The notes under the pieces were generated by a model. The model saw nothing but the letters and a program-made list of their open reading frames with translations. It did not search any database and was not told the origin of the DNA. Below are positions 1 to 12,175 of a stretch of DNA of 64,000 nucleotides, piece after piece. The translations under genes and the position numbers were made by a program. The stretch's first letter is position 1. Each line of letters begins with the position of its first letter. This DNA comes from Hymenoscyphus infarciens (lineage: Eukaryota > Ascomycota > Leotiomycetes > Helotiales > Helotiaceae). The stretch is from the NCBI GenBank assembly GCA_001414345.1, contig LLCB01000176.1, positions 55,647-119,646 on the forward strand. The letters are read 5' to 3'.

Positions 1-208
1 TTTGAATTCATCGTCAGTGGGCTTGAGGTCTTCTTACTGGGACCCGCAGCTAAACATTACTTCAACTTGAAAGCTTCTCAAAGGCCCTGTCGGCCCAGAC
101 GGAAAATTAAAGGACGCAGCACTCATGGTCGAAATCAAACGTGATTTGGAAGCTGAAGTTCACCTCACAGCCAGAATTCGTGGTGACATTCTCATTGGGC
201 GCAACTAG
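1..208 (+). pseudogene. Partial 3' coding end of an unidentified gene
   Basis: Base composition is normal, unlike the AT-rich element to the right. One frame is open from base 1 to a TGA near 144. A second frame is open from about 71 to the TAG at 206-208 and includes an in-frame Met at 125, ending DILIGRN. The two open stretches overlap around base 82, so either a one-base frameshift or a short intron joins them. I do not recognise the family. This may be the intact end of a gene that lies mostly outside the window, or a broken copy. Confidence 0.3.
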
Positions 209-576
209 CAACGACAATGAGGAGTGATTGGGAAGGGTTATGAAAATCTTCTGCATACATAGGCTTGCATAGCATTGAGTGTTTCTGTTTATATTCTGTA
301 GAACGGTCGGGTTTTGTTGAATCGTTGGATCTTGTTTTATTTATCTTGTTCTGGTTGTCAGTCTGAGACCCTCACTAAGTTTTGCGCTGCTTAGAGGGGG
401 TCTGTGGCGATTAGGTTACATACTTAGGTTCTAGCACAATTGAACCCTTCTCCAACTTCGTAGATTTTGACATTTAAAGAATTCCAATTCAGCAAGCTCA
501 CATTCTCCGTTCCCCTTCTCACACAAAATTCAAGATAAGTCAAGTAATTTGAGTTACACTTCCACTTTGACATATG
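209..576. other. Gene-free stretch before transposon A
   Basis: Normal-composition DNA with no convincing ORF. It is the left flank of transposon A and ends in that element's left 5-bp target duplication. Confidence 0.5.
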
Positions 577-864
577 GTAGGTACGGCATCCTGAATACAC
601 CAAAAAGTCGGATTAACTAAATCGCAAATAGGAAATCGTAAATCGTAAAATGTTACTTTCTATAAGTATAAAAGAGAATAATTTCTAATTTAAATTCCCT
701 CTCTCTATATTTAGATTTAATAGTCTTAACTATAGTAACTAGCTAATTAGAGAATAGAGAGGGAAATAAAAATATATATCACCTGTATAGTAGTAACATT
801 ACCCTCTTACTATCGCCCTCTTGCTATTGTCTCCTTACTATTATTTCTAGACAAATAAGGAAGA

Positions 865-904
865 GAGGGAGAGAGGGGGAGAGAGAGAGAGAGAGGGGGG
901 GAGA

Positions 905-961
<57 letters not shown>
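865..961. repeat. (GA)n purine microsatellite inside transposon A
   Basis: About 95 bp of nearly pure GA/GGGA repeat in the left arm of A. A pyrimidine counterpart (CCCTCTCTCT type) follows at about 1037-1080, so the two tracts could pair as an imperfect inverted repeat. Confidence 0.8.
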
Positions 962-965
<4 letters not shown>

Positions 966-1193
966 GATTATTTACTACTTTTACTATACTCCTCTTACCT
1001 ACGCTAGGAAAAACTTTCTACTGAAATGTTTACTCGCCCCCTCGCCCTCTCTCTCCCTCTCCCTCTCTCTCTCCCTCTCTTAGATACTTTGATATTTACA
1101 TTATATACTAGATAAAGAAAGAGGAGCGAGAGAGAGAGACTAGAGTAGTAAGAGAGAGAGACTAAGAAGTAGTAAAATGCTCTCCTACTCCTT

Positions 1194-1363
1194 TATAGCG
1201 ATTATAGAAGCTATATCGAGAGTATAGGATAAGTAAAGTTAAAGTAAATACTTAATTCCTAGAACTATAGAGGAGAGAATAAGGCTTTAAATACTATACT
1301 TCTTACTTAAAAGGTAGAGATTATTAAGTAATCCTTTATCTAACCTACCTTTGTTCTATAATA
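1194..1363 (-). repeat. LTR of element B (3' LTR in the element's minus-strand sense)
   Basis: 170 bp, collinear with 8837-9010 apart from a 4-bp indel and many transition differences. This copy is the more heavily RIP-mutated of the pair: for example TTCTATAATA here against CCCGTGATA in the other. Confidence 0.75.
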
Positions 1364-4300
1364 TACTTTTTAAATAACCTTTCTTAATTAAGAAAGCGTT
1401 ATTTACTATATATATAGATTTAATAACCTAAACTCTTTCTTTTCTTTTTAAAACTTTCTTAAAACTCTCTTATTACTACTAGACTACTATAGTATACACT
1501 GCCTAATAAAAAACTATAGTATAAAGCTTATATTTACCTTTTCTAAGCTCTTATATTAACTAAAATAGCCTCCTTCCTAGATCTCTTATCTTCTAGATAG
1601 TAAGACTCTTATAAATACTAGGCTTATACTTATTTATAAGTATTATAAAGCTAAAGTTATTAAAGAAAGTAAGTATTATAAAGATAAAGTTAATAAGAAA
1701 GGTATTAAATATATAATTAATAGATTAAAACCTAAGTATTATATACTTATAAGTTCTTTTAAGTATATTAATTCTTATACTATGCTTTAGCTAACTATAT
1801 AAGAATATTAAATATCGAATCTCTTATATATTTCCTCTTCTAGTCTAGTTACGCTTTAAAGTATTATACTTAGTAGATTTTATACTATTAACGTCTCTAA
1901 GAATAAGCTAAAAAAGTTAGTAGTTATAAGCTCTAATTAATATTAAGCTTTTAAAGATAATTCTAAACCTAAAAAACTTCTTAAAAAGCTTCTAGCTATT
2001 AATACTAGACTCTTAAATAAACTTCCTATTAATAATATTAAGTATTTAACTATTAGTAGTAAGAGCTTACTTACTACGCCTTCTATTAAGAAAGCTTATT
2101 TTAATATTTTAAATTTTTAAGAAGCTCTTTATAAGAGCTATATTACTTCTATAGTAGCTAGTAAATCAACTAGCTACTATTATAATATAGAGTTAAAAAA
2201 AGTAATATATTATTTTAACTATACTATTAGATACTCTTATAAAACGTTATTAAGTATCTATCTCCTTTTTATAATTACTTTAACTAAAAATCTTAAGAAA
2301 TATTAGACTAATATTAGTAATAAAGTTTATATAAAGCTTTATTTAGTTAATCTACTACTTCTTATTTTATTTTCTTAGCTAATTTTATAGATTTAAAAGT
2401 AAGAGAAGTTATATAGTATAATCTATATAAGACTTAAATAGGGTTTTAAAAGCTCTTAGTTATCTTTAGTTCTAAACTATATTTATTACTATAAGAAGCT
2501 TAATAGTTTTTAAAGTCCTACTTCTAATAATAAACTAGATAGTAATACTTTTAAGGTTTTAAAGCATAGTAACCGTGTTCTTAAGAGTACTCCTTTTATA
2601 GCTTCTACCTTAAATAGTACTCTACTTATAAGAGCTAATACTTATAGTTAAACTAAGAGCTAGAGTACTCCTTATAAGAGTTCTATTATTTATAGTAAAG
2701 ATAATACTTCTCTTTCTAAGTAGTAAAAGTCTACTTAAAAGCCTTTAAAAGTTCTTTTAAAGAGCTATTTTAAAAAATCTATTTTAAAGTCTATTTTAAA
2801 AAAGACTATTTTAAAGAAAACTACTCTTATAAAGTTAGTTTTTAAGAAGTTGTCTTCTAAGAAGCTTACTAATAACTATTCTAAGCGTTCTTTAAAGAGC
2901 TATAAGCGTAAGAAGGATATTTCTAAGAGTAAGGAGTTTAAGGATAATAATAGTAATAATAAGTTTAATAGTATTAATTTTAGTAATACTCTTAATAAAA
3001 TGAGTATAGTATTTACTACTTTTAGTAAAACTATTTCTAAGTATTAAAAGAAGTATTATTAGTTAGTTAGTATACTTTATATTCTTATAATAGTAGTTAG
3101 TTTCTTTAAAACTTTATATTTATATTTAATAACGCTTTCTAAAAGAGTCTTATAATACTTAATTACTAAGTATATAATAATTAAATATATAAATAAAATC
3201 TAAAATAAGCTTATAATACTTCTTAAATAACTATAATATAAAAAAGAATAAAGCTTTTTAAAAATATATAAGTAAAATAATAAAGTAAAGTATAATAATA
3301 TATAAAAATAATAAAAAGCGTTATTTACTATTCTAAAAGAGTGTTTTTAACCTAAAAATATAGTTTTAACCTAAAAGTTAGTATACTTTTACCTCTTAAG
3401 AGAGTGTTTTACTAAGTAAATAAGCGTCTTAGAGATTAAGTAAAACTTTAAAATATTTAAATTTATATCTAGATAAGTTTTTTATAAGTCTATTTACTAG
3501 TATATTATTTATTAGTAAATAAGTAACTTAGAAAGATCTCTTCTAATACTCTTAATAAAGCTATATATTTTAGATATTTATATATTAAAGCTTTATAAAT
3601 ATTCTTTTATTTTCTCTAGTAATTAATTAAATAGTTTATTAATTATTATAAAATATATTCTATATCTTACTTAAATTAAGCTATAGTTCTTTAAAGAGAT
3701 ACTTTAATACTATTATTTCTATACTTAGCTACTTTACTCTTAAAAGCTTAGCTTCTATTATTAATATTATAATTATATCTTATTATAAAGCTCTCTAAGC
3801 TATAAGTCTACTAAATAATAATATTATATATTTATTAAAAGATCTTTAAGTTTCTAGATTATTAGTATATAATACGTCTAAGATAAGTACTAGTTATATA
3901 CCTCTAAGCTCTCTCTTATATATAATTCCTAAGAACCTTATTCTAAATAAGTATTAAATATACTAATTTATTATAGCTATATATTTATTATTTAGATTAG
4001 TTAAGAAGTATAAAAGTTAGAAAGTAGTAAATATAATATCTAGTTATATTATAATTACTATATAGAGTACTAAACCTACCTTCTCTTAATAGAACTTTAT
4101 AAACGTAGGTTTTACTATTTCTTAATTCTTTATTAGTTTATATATTAGAAGTAATATACTTAAGTAATCTTTATTAATAAGCTTAAATTATTTAGTAATT
4201 TATTTAATATATATATTATAAGAGAGCTATATCTTTTTCTATATTCTATTCTTATAGACTTTTACTCTAAGATACTATTCTATATTACTAAGTAAGTATA

Positions 4301-7300
4301 GTTTATATAAAAGCTTTAGTTTATCTATTATAACTCTTACTAGAGATATATTATCTTAATAGTATATTATCTATATATTATCTATATAAAAGATTATAAA
4401 AACCTTTCTTAGAAGATCTATATAAATATAAAGCTCTTTTAAATAGAGTATTAAGCTATATTCTTAAAGAGTAGTTATAAAGTATTTAAACTATAGAGCT
4501 AGAGAATCTCTTAACTTATAAAGTACTCTATCTAATTTAATATATAGTCCTTCTTATTAATATCTATCTAGAAGTTAGTAAGCTACTAAAGGAGCTCTTA
4601 TATCTCTTTTTATATTAATAAACATATTTATAATATTATATTACTTAATTTCTAAGTTAAATCTAGTAACTATTATTATAGCTATTTAGAATAATCTTAT
4701 TATAAGTATAGTAATATATATTAAAAGAATAGTATCTTCTTATTAGAGATTACCTCTAATTATAAGCTAAGCTTAATATTAAATTAGATAGTTTATAAAG
4801 TTATATTTATATATAAATACCTACTTTAGAGGTAATAGTTTTATTTTAGTATTCTATCTTTTAATTATATACTAGTATTTCCTTTTCTCTAGGTTCTTAA
4901 TTTTAAGCTCTAAATCGTCTTTAAAATACTTATTAAGTAGATAGCTTATAAGTTCTCTCTATAATTTTAGCTCTTTTAGTAGTTTTAACTAATAAAGGCG
5001 TAGATATTTAAGCTTTAAAGACATTTCTTCTTCTATTATTACTATTATAATAATATAGTAGATATCTTATAAGTCTTCTCTATTTAATACTATACTCTTT
5101 AATAAAGACTAAAAAGTACTAAAGAAATGATTTAAATATTCTAGAATAGCTTATTAGAGCTCTATTCTAATTAATATAGCTAGTAGAGTAGAGATTATTA
5201 TATCTTTAATATCCTCTTCTCTAAGTTAACCTCTTTTACTCTTTCTTAATATAAGTAGATCTACTTTTTTTATATACTCTTACTTTATCTTAGGCTTTTT
5301 TAGGTCTTTACTTTCTATATTTATTATTCTTTACTTTTTAGTTAACTTTATATTAGAAGTTTCTAGAACTAGTATATTAAAAGTTCTTTCTTATATACTA
5401 CTTTATTATTAGAGAGGCCTACTCTCTCTATTTTATTAGAAGATTCTCTTTAATATTCTATTACTTATTCTAATTAGTAGACTACTTAGGCCTTTTATAC
5501 TTTTAGTACTATTTTATAGTTAGAAGAATCTTATAAGCGCTTATTAGAAGAGTCTTATAGTTTATTAGGAGATTCTTATATTTTACTTATTTTAAGAGCT
5601 TATAACTTATCTTAGTATACTTTTAGGTTTAAGTATTACTCTAAGTAATAGAAGTCTAAACTTAAAAGAGATTATATCTCTCTTTTCTAGTCTTACCTCT
5701 AAGTTCTAGCTAATTAAAGCTTTACTTAGTATATTAGTAGCTTTAAATAAGATATCTCTTACTAGTTTAGCTCTTAGTTTTAGTTTTCTTATACTCTTTA
5801 TTTTATATATACTAATACTTTTAAGTAGAGCTTTAGCGTCTTATTACTTCTACTTAATTATATACTATACTACTATATAAGTAATTATAATAGGTTATTA
5901 TTTTACCTTTTTATATTCTAGTATATAAAAGATTTCTTTATTAAATATAACGTTCTAAGTTATAATAACTTAATTAAGCTATAAAACCTAGATATAGTAG
6001 ATATTTAATAAGATATACCTAACTAAATAACCTATATAAGCTCTAAGATTAACTTTAAAAGCTCTCTTCTTAACTTTTTATTCTCTCTTCTTTTTTAGTA
6101 GATAAGCTCTAGATTTATAAATATAGATTCTATTCTAATCTAGTCTAAGGTCTCTTATTACTAAGTTCTTAAACTTTAGATTATATTAGTAGAAATAATT
6201 ATTAAACTATAATAAGAGTACTTTAATTAGTATCTTAAACTTATTTCTTTAGTTAGAGCTTATATTATAAAGCTAGATTCTAGCTATAGTCGACTTAGTC
6301 TAGAAGCGTTATAGTAAGTTAGTAGTAGATAATATTTTAATTAAATATATAATTACTTCTTATTCTACTCTTTTTACTCCTTTATTTAGCTTATAAGTAT
6401 AAGTTAGTATAAGCTCTAAGTCTATTCTAATTTCTATAGCTTATAAAGTATATTCTAAGGCTTTATATTATAAGATTACTAATTTATTATTATTATACTT
6501 AAGCTTATAAATTAAAAGACTATATTACTATCTAACTTATCTTTTAAAGTTTCTAAGCTTTTTAAATACTATTTCTTCTCTCTTATTTATTATTATAAAT
6601 CTAAAAAGCTTTCTACTATACTTCTCTTTTATTAGAAGGAGCTATTTAGCTTTATTATATCTAGTTAGAAAGTTAAATAGATCTTATAAGTACTACTAGA
6701 ATAGTTATATACTCCTATTCTTAGAGATATATCTTAAAACAACTTTCTAAGTATAAGTAATAGTATAGTATAAGTACTTTACTTATTTAATACTTATAAT
6801 TTTTACGTTCTTTACTAACTAGACTAAAGCTTTAAGAGCTTCTTATCCTAGATATTCTAATCTTTTATACTATATTTCTACTAAATTACTTCTTAGTCTA
6901 ATATAGTCTCTTATCTTCTTATAAAAGTGTTTATTAATCTTTTTAGAGAGTATTAGGTATATTAAAGTAAATATAGCTTAAGGGTTTTAAAGCTTAGTAT
7001 AGTTATTAATAAGGTTATATTTAAATAAGACTAAGTTTATTATATAAATTAAAGATTTAATAACTATATTATTCTTTATAAGTCTAAAGTATAGTAAATA
7101 GTTATACTTATTATACTATACTTTAGATTCTCTAATATATATTTCTAAGATAATATTAGAATAAAAACCCTTAATAATAACAATATTAGTAAGTATTAGA
7201 TCTATAGAGTTACTTCCTCTCTTACTTCTAAGAACGTTCTTTATAACTCTTATTCCTATTCTACTAATTAGAATACTAGTTATTCTTAATTCTACTATAT

Positions 7301-8836
7301 TATTAGAGTACTTAAAGGTTCTTAGAATAAGTATATCCTTACTATTAATAAAATAGACTATTTTATAATTATTAAAAAGTATTAAATCTATAAAGAGATA
7401 TCTAGTATATTTAGCTAAGAAAGTATAGATTCTCTATTTTAGAGCTCGGTTTATCCTTTCTAGATTAGTTAAAAGCTTTAAAGATAAGATTATAGTACTT
7501 ATATTCTTAATAAGGTATTTTAATAACCTCTAAGTACTACTAATAGAGTTTATAAATCCCTTTTTAAACTTAGATTATACTATAAAGAACTTTTTAATTA
7601 GTTTCTTTTAAAGGTCTATCTAGAATAGAGCTCTTAAGTACTATATTATCTCTTTTAACTCCTTATTATTTAGGGGATTATTAAGAGTAAGATTATACTT
7701 TCTAGTAAATACGAATTCTAAGGTTTAGTAGTTAATAGGTTTCTAAAAGTGTTCTTAACTAGTCTTATATAGATATTTCTTATTATTAGAACTCTTATTT
7801 TAAGCTCTATTCTTAGAATTAAATAGGTTATTACTTCTACTTCTAAAGATAGAGAACATTCTACTAGCCTTCTTATTAGTCTTTAATATAAGGTGTTTAT
7901 ATAGAAACTTTAAAAATATTTTAATAAGATTATTAAATAATATAACTCCTTTTTTAAGCTTTATATTATTAATTAACTATATCTTTTAACTTATTACCTA
8001 AGTAGGAGTAATTTAGTAAACTATATCTAAGAAGTCCTTTATTATAAGTAGACTCTTAATCTCTAAGAGTTAAAAATTTTTTACTTAGTTATAGTAGTAT
8101 TTCTAGTTAAAGAAATAGCAATTAAGGTTTATAGACTTCGATTTAGTTTAAGTAAGTATATTCTAGTATTCTATATATACTATATCTTCTATACTTTCTA
8201 ATATTAGTACTAAGTTGCTTTTAAGCTTTTAAATTAGATTCTAGAGAGCGAATTTTCCTAGTATACCTAAGTAAGGATTAGGCTTTTAAGAGTATAAACT
8301 TATCTATAGTACTTATTACCTAGAAGCTAACTTTATATATCTTACTTTATATAATATAAAGCTTATTAATTTTAAAAGTATATCTTTTAATATTATCTCT
8401 AAAGTCTTCTTTAATATTATTAGCTATTACTAAGAGAGGTAGTTCTAGTAGATCTCTTCTTATATATTAAGCTACTAAGAGTATATCTTAGACTTTATTT
8501 ACTATAAGCTAGGCTTCTTTAAGTCTAATATTCTTATTAAGTATAACCTATTTAATTATAGAATAGAGTCTTTTAAGCTTATTAGCGTTTTTAGTATTAA
8601 AGCTATTTAGATTAAAGTATTCTTAGACTCTTTCTTAGTAGGTAATATAAAAGAAGCGGTTATACTATATAAGTTATAAGCTTTAGTTAGTAAGAAAGAC
8701 TTTTTTAGTTAAGAGTAAGCTTACTATTATAAAAGTAGTACTCTTAAAGAGAAGATAAGGATAGATAAAAAGAAGATAAAGCTAATATAACTAGTATAGT
8801 AGAAGTAGTATTCTATCTACTAACTAGGCTTATAAC

Positions 8837-9010
8837 TATAGCAATTATAGAAGCTATATTAAGAGTATAGGATAAGTAAATAAAGTTAAAGTAGATACTT
8901 AATTCCTAGAACTATAGAGAAGAGTATAAGGCTTTAAATACTATACTTCTTACTTAAAAGGTAGGGATCATTAGGTGATCCTTTGTCTAACCCACCTTTG
9001 TCCCGTGATA
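8837..9010 (-). repeat. LTR of element B (5' LTR in the element's minus-strand sense)
   Basis: 174 bp. Its outer part (about 8964-9010) is much less mutated than the rest and keeps GGATCATTAGGTGATCC, a short palindrome. It is followed directly by the target duplication CCCTT. Confidence 0.75.
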
Positions 9011-9151
9011 CCCTTAATAAAGGGCTTAGATAATATAATTATTAAGTTCTACTTTAGCTCGACTTTGTAATTTACGATTTGCGATTTGCGATTTGCGATT
9101 TACGATTTAGTCGATTCCGACTTTTTGGTGTATCTAGGACGCCCTAGTAGG

Positions 9152-10030
9152 CTTTATTCACCAAATTCTGTTAAATAATACACTAAGGTCGTCATGAACT
9201 CAATGTCCGAAATAATCTTTACATAGGACTTATAAATAGGTGTCTAAGCTTGCCTTACTTATTTTACTTAATTTAATTATTCTAAACGTTCTTGAAGAAG
9301 AATCCTAAAAAAAACCTCATTCAGACAAGTACTACTACATACTTTCAAAGCTCTTGAGACTCCATTGAATCAACTTCATATCGCTTTCATCAACACCACT
9401 AACAAACCACCAACATAATTTACTAGTATCCGCCACATGGATCAACTATTCCTTTGTCTCAATGCTACAATTCATTTAGATCCACGATATTAAGGATAAA
9501 TTAGGTACTTGCGACCGTGGTTTGTTGCAGATTATAATTAAGTGCTCAAGTGGTGGGGATGGTCGAGTTGGTGCAGACAACGAGCGAGTAAGCCATGGTT
9601 TACTCATAGATAACCCACACGTGAGCCCCATCGATATCCAGCTTACCCCCGAAACAACGAGAATCACCAAGATTCACCTGTGGAATTAGGAGAATTTATT
9701 AATTCCCTTACATTCTCCTTGTTATCACATCATCCAAGGATCCATGTAACTCGAGAGGCACTCCTTCTCCCCAGGAAAACTCTCAAGAAAAGCTCTCATC
9801 ATCCATCCATCCTTTTAACGTCATGTTCCTATATTTGCAAATGTCCTATCAAGATGGTGAAACCACAGAAGCGACACCATATATTGTTTTTGCCCATGAA
9901 GGAAATCATGTCATGAGTTGAAATTGATAGACTAACTGCCTAACAATCTAAAGTGGTAACAAAATTGGCCAATCCCATGATTTATCATTAAAGCATACCA
10001 GAAATATTCTCTTTCCCCCGCGTTCCCTAT
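9152..10030. other. Gene-free stretch between transposon A and the peroxidase gene
   Basis: Normal-composition intergenic DNA with no gene I can support. A 69-codon plus-strand frame (9480-9689, ending IHLWN) has coding-like composition but no Met, no neighbouring exon I can join and no recognised family, so it may be a gene remnant. Confidence 0.4.
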
Positions 10031-12175
10031 CTAACAAAGCCCAATGCCTGATGCAGTGCAATTAGTATTGAAATCGCGCCCATCAAGTTTAGCACTCCTA
10101 TTCGTGCCCAGAGTAGCCATGAAATGAGGGCTATTGACTGCTGGTAATGCCGGCGAGAAAGTGGTTGTTTTGTAGATGTTGTAAGTCCCCAACGTTTTCT
10201 CGAAAACCGAAGTACCAGTAGAAGGCACGATTTTGAAAGCTAGGGAATTTGCTTGACTGACGGGACTCCATGCTGTGACGACTGGAGCGGAGCTTGATGT
10301 TGAGATGGAAGTCGAGATCTAATGGGTTGTTAGTAGGTGAAAAGTAACATATGGAATGAGAGCTCGACATACAGCTACTCTGACCATCCAGTTGGCACCT
10401 GCTTGTTTGAAGCTCATTGATGGAATTACGAAGATATTTGGGTTGATTGCACCGACGTAAGTGCTACCAGGACTAGTAATCTTGATCGAAGTGACGGGAT
10501 TTGAGAAGAGGAGATCCCAGAAACCATAGTATTTTATGAGACCGAGTCCTAGATAAAGAGAATCGGTTGCTGGTGGTGCAGGACCAAAGGCCACTCCAGG
10601 TTGCACAGCTATTTTTGGCTTAGCTTCTGATGAATCAGTGATTTTTGAAGGGCAAATAATCGAACTTACCTCCCACTTGACTGGTCTTAGTTCCAGTATT
10701 TCCATTTCCTACAGTAACATATTGATAAGTCGCAGTAGCGGGTGGTTCGGTCGTAGCATGGGCCGCGATTACTCCACTGAAATTTGCTACTCCGGCTGGG
10801 GTAAGATCGAGAAAACCTTTAAGCATGATCCATGGCCGGATTACCACAGGGTCAGAGAGAGTAACAGTAGAAGGGACCGTATTCATCATTTTGTCGAAAA
10901 CTGTGAAACAGGTATCCCGAAACGAAGTAGCTGAGCGCATGGCTATAGTTCGAGTTTTTATAGTCAGTAGGGTTTTTTGGAACACAATTTTCATGCTTCA
11001 AGGGCGAACTGAGCTGTAGGACCGTGTGCTTACCTGAGATAGTTACATTGCCATCAGATTTGAAAATACGTTTATCAGAATTTTCTGTATCGTTCTGTCC
11101 GACGACTAACGGGCCTCCTTTCAAACCCGTTCCGTCAAGATATTCAGCAATACCATTTGCGTCAAACGCATCCGGAGTGGTACCAAATGGCTTTCGACCA
11201 AAGGTGCTATTTTGTGATTAGCATTCTGTAGAAAATGTGGCAGCGAATTGAAATACTTACTTGGTGGGATCAAAGCCAGGTTGACTTTCTTCAAATGGGC
11301 CTCCAATGTCTGGAAAATTCTTTCCGTGAACCCCACCAAGTGAGTGTCCGCATGCTCTATTCATTCGCGTTAGTTCCTTATACAAACTTCGGTATGGGGG
11401 TATGCACTAACATCGATTGTATCATTTCAGCCTGTGTGAAGCCCGCCCTCGTAAATGCCGCTTGTGCAAAAGCAAGGCTGTCGGATGGACCTGGGACGCC
11501 GGCTGGTCCAGCTGCAGTAGCATCGATTCTACCGACGCGAAGTGCCAACCTTCGGTGGGTACTGTCACAAGTGACCAACGAATCGACAAGGCCCTGGATC
11601 AAGCATCGAATTAGTAATGGCTGATGAAGATGTAGAAGTATACTTACAACTCCAATCAAATCTGCCATCGATAGAAATACCGACTGAAATGGATTGAACT
11701 ATTAAATTTAGCTCATGACCAATCAACCGTAGTAAGTGTTTCTGACTTGGGCGATTGTGACATTTATGAATTGAGCACCTCCAGCGTTCTCTGCTCTATC
11801 TGATTCAAAGCTAACAGAGGCATCCAGACCACTGCAAACTGCGTTAGAAAGTTTCGCAAAGATGTTGGAACATTTCTCAACATACCCTTTGCCAGGACCT
11901 TCGATATTCTTGGTAATGGCATCATGAAAGACAAGTCTGACCCATTCAGCCGATGTTTGGCGTCCTTCGTTTGGGTTGGCAAAGACGTTGATGAAGCAGG
12001 GATTTACGAGAGAACTGAGAAGTTGTGGATTGAGCAGCTGTCTCTCCATCTCCTCAATCTTTTCGAATAGAGATATTCCATTTGAGTCAATGACCGTAGT
12101 AGGATCAACGGCCAACGCAAGTGGGAGAAACGAAAATAATAGAGTAAGCAATGTGTTGACGGTAGAGCTCATCAT
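10031..12175 (-). CDS. Secreted fungal heme peroxidase (class II-like), 8 exons
   Basis: Predicted extracellular H2O2-dependent oxidase. Exons, in coding order: 12175-11747, 11683-11648, 11593-11412, 11356-11261, 11206-11034, 10942-10670, 10608-10373, 10318-10031. All junctions keep frame and use GT-AG, giving about 570 aa. An N-terminal signal peptide (LLTLLFSFLPLALA, residues about 9-22) precedes the heme domain. The distal site reads RLVFHD (Arg80, His84); the proximal ligand lies in ACGHSLGGVH (His220). The GRIDATAAGPAGVP and SDKRIFKSDGN blocks are typical of the ascomycete members. A roughly 200-residue C-terminal extension follows, without the WSC repeats found in some relatives. A second upstream ATG at 12211 would add 12 residues before the signal peptide; I prefer 12175 or 12172. 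The exon 1 donor (GTCAGA) is the weakest splice call. The gene looks intact although it sits between two repeat blocks. Substrate cannot be inferred. Confidence 0.85.

Larger units (their letters stand above)
1194..9010 (-). mobile_element. RIP-decayed Copia-like LTR retrotransposon B nested in A
   Basis: Long direct repeats bound the element at 1194-1363 and 8837-9010. They are flanked by TCCTT (1189-1193) and CCCTT (9011-9015), a 5-bp target duplication with one C-to-T change. Read on the minus strand, the LTR starts TATCACGGGACAAAGG (probably TGTCACGG originally) and the sequence just after the 5' LTR is GTTATAAGCC, a plausible primer-binding site. The minus-strand end before the 3' LTR is AAAAAGTA, matching a decayed AAAGGGTG. 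The 7.5-kb interior is about 75-80% AT with TAA/TAG stops in every frame, so no ORF survives. The Copia assignment rests on the half-tRNA-like priming site and size; a Gypsy origin is not excluded. Confidence 0.65.
582..9146. mobile_element. TIR DNA transposon A (non-autonomous), split by LTR element B
   Basis: The ends form a terminal inverted repeat of about 55 bp, with C/T and G/A differences typical of RIP. The left end contains ACACCAAAAAGTCGG and the right end CCGACTTTTTGGTGT. Inward of both ends lie repeats of AAATCGC / AAATCGT. A 5-bp direct repeat GTAGG flanks the element (577-581 and 9147-9151). With the internal LTR retrotransposon and its target duplication removed, A is only about 740 bp. 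It has no transposase and would need one in trans. Superfamily is open; a 5-bp duplication fits some hAT-like or Transib-like elements. Confidence 0.7.

Noticed and set aside
2850..3047. 65-codon Lys/Ser/Asn-rich ORF
   Set aside because: Lies inside RIP-decayed element B on the strand opposite to its sense; composition follows AT bias, with no Met context or domain.
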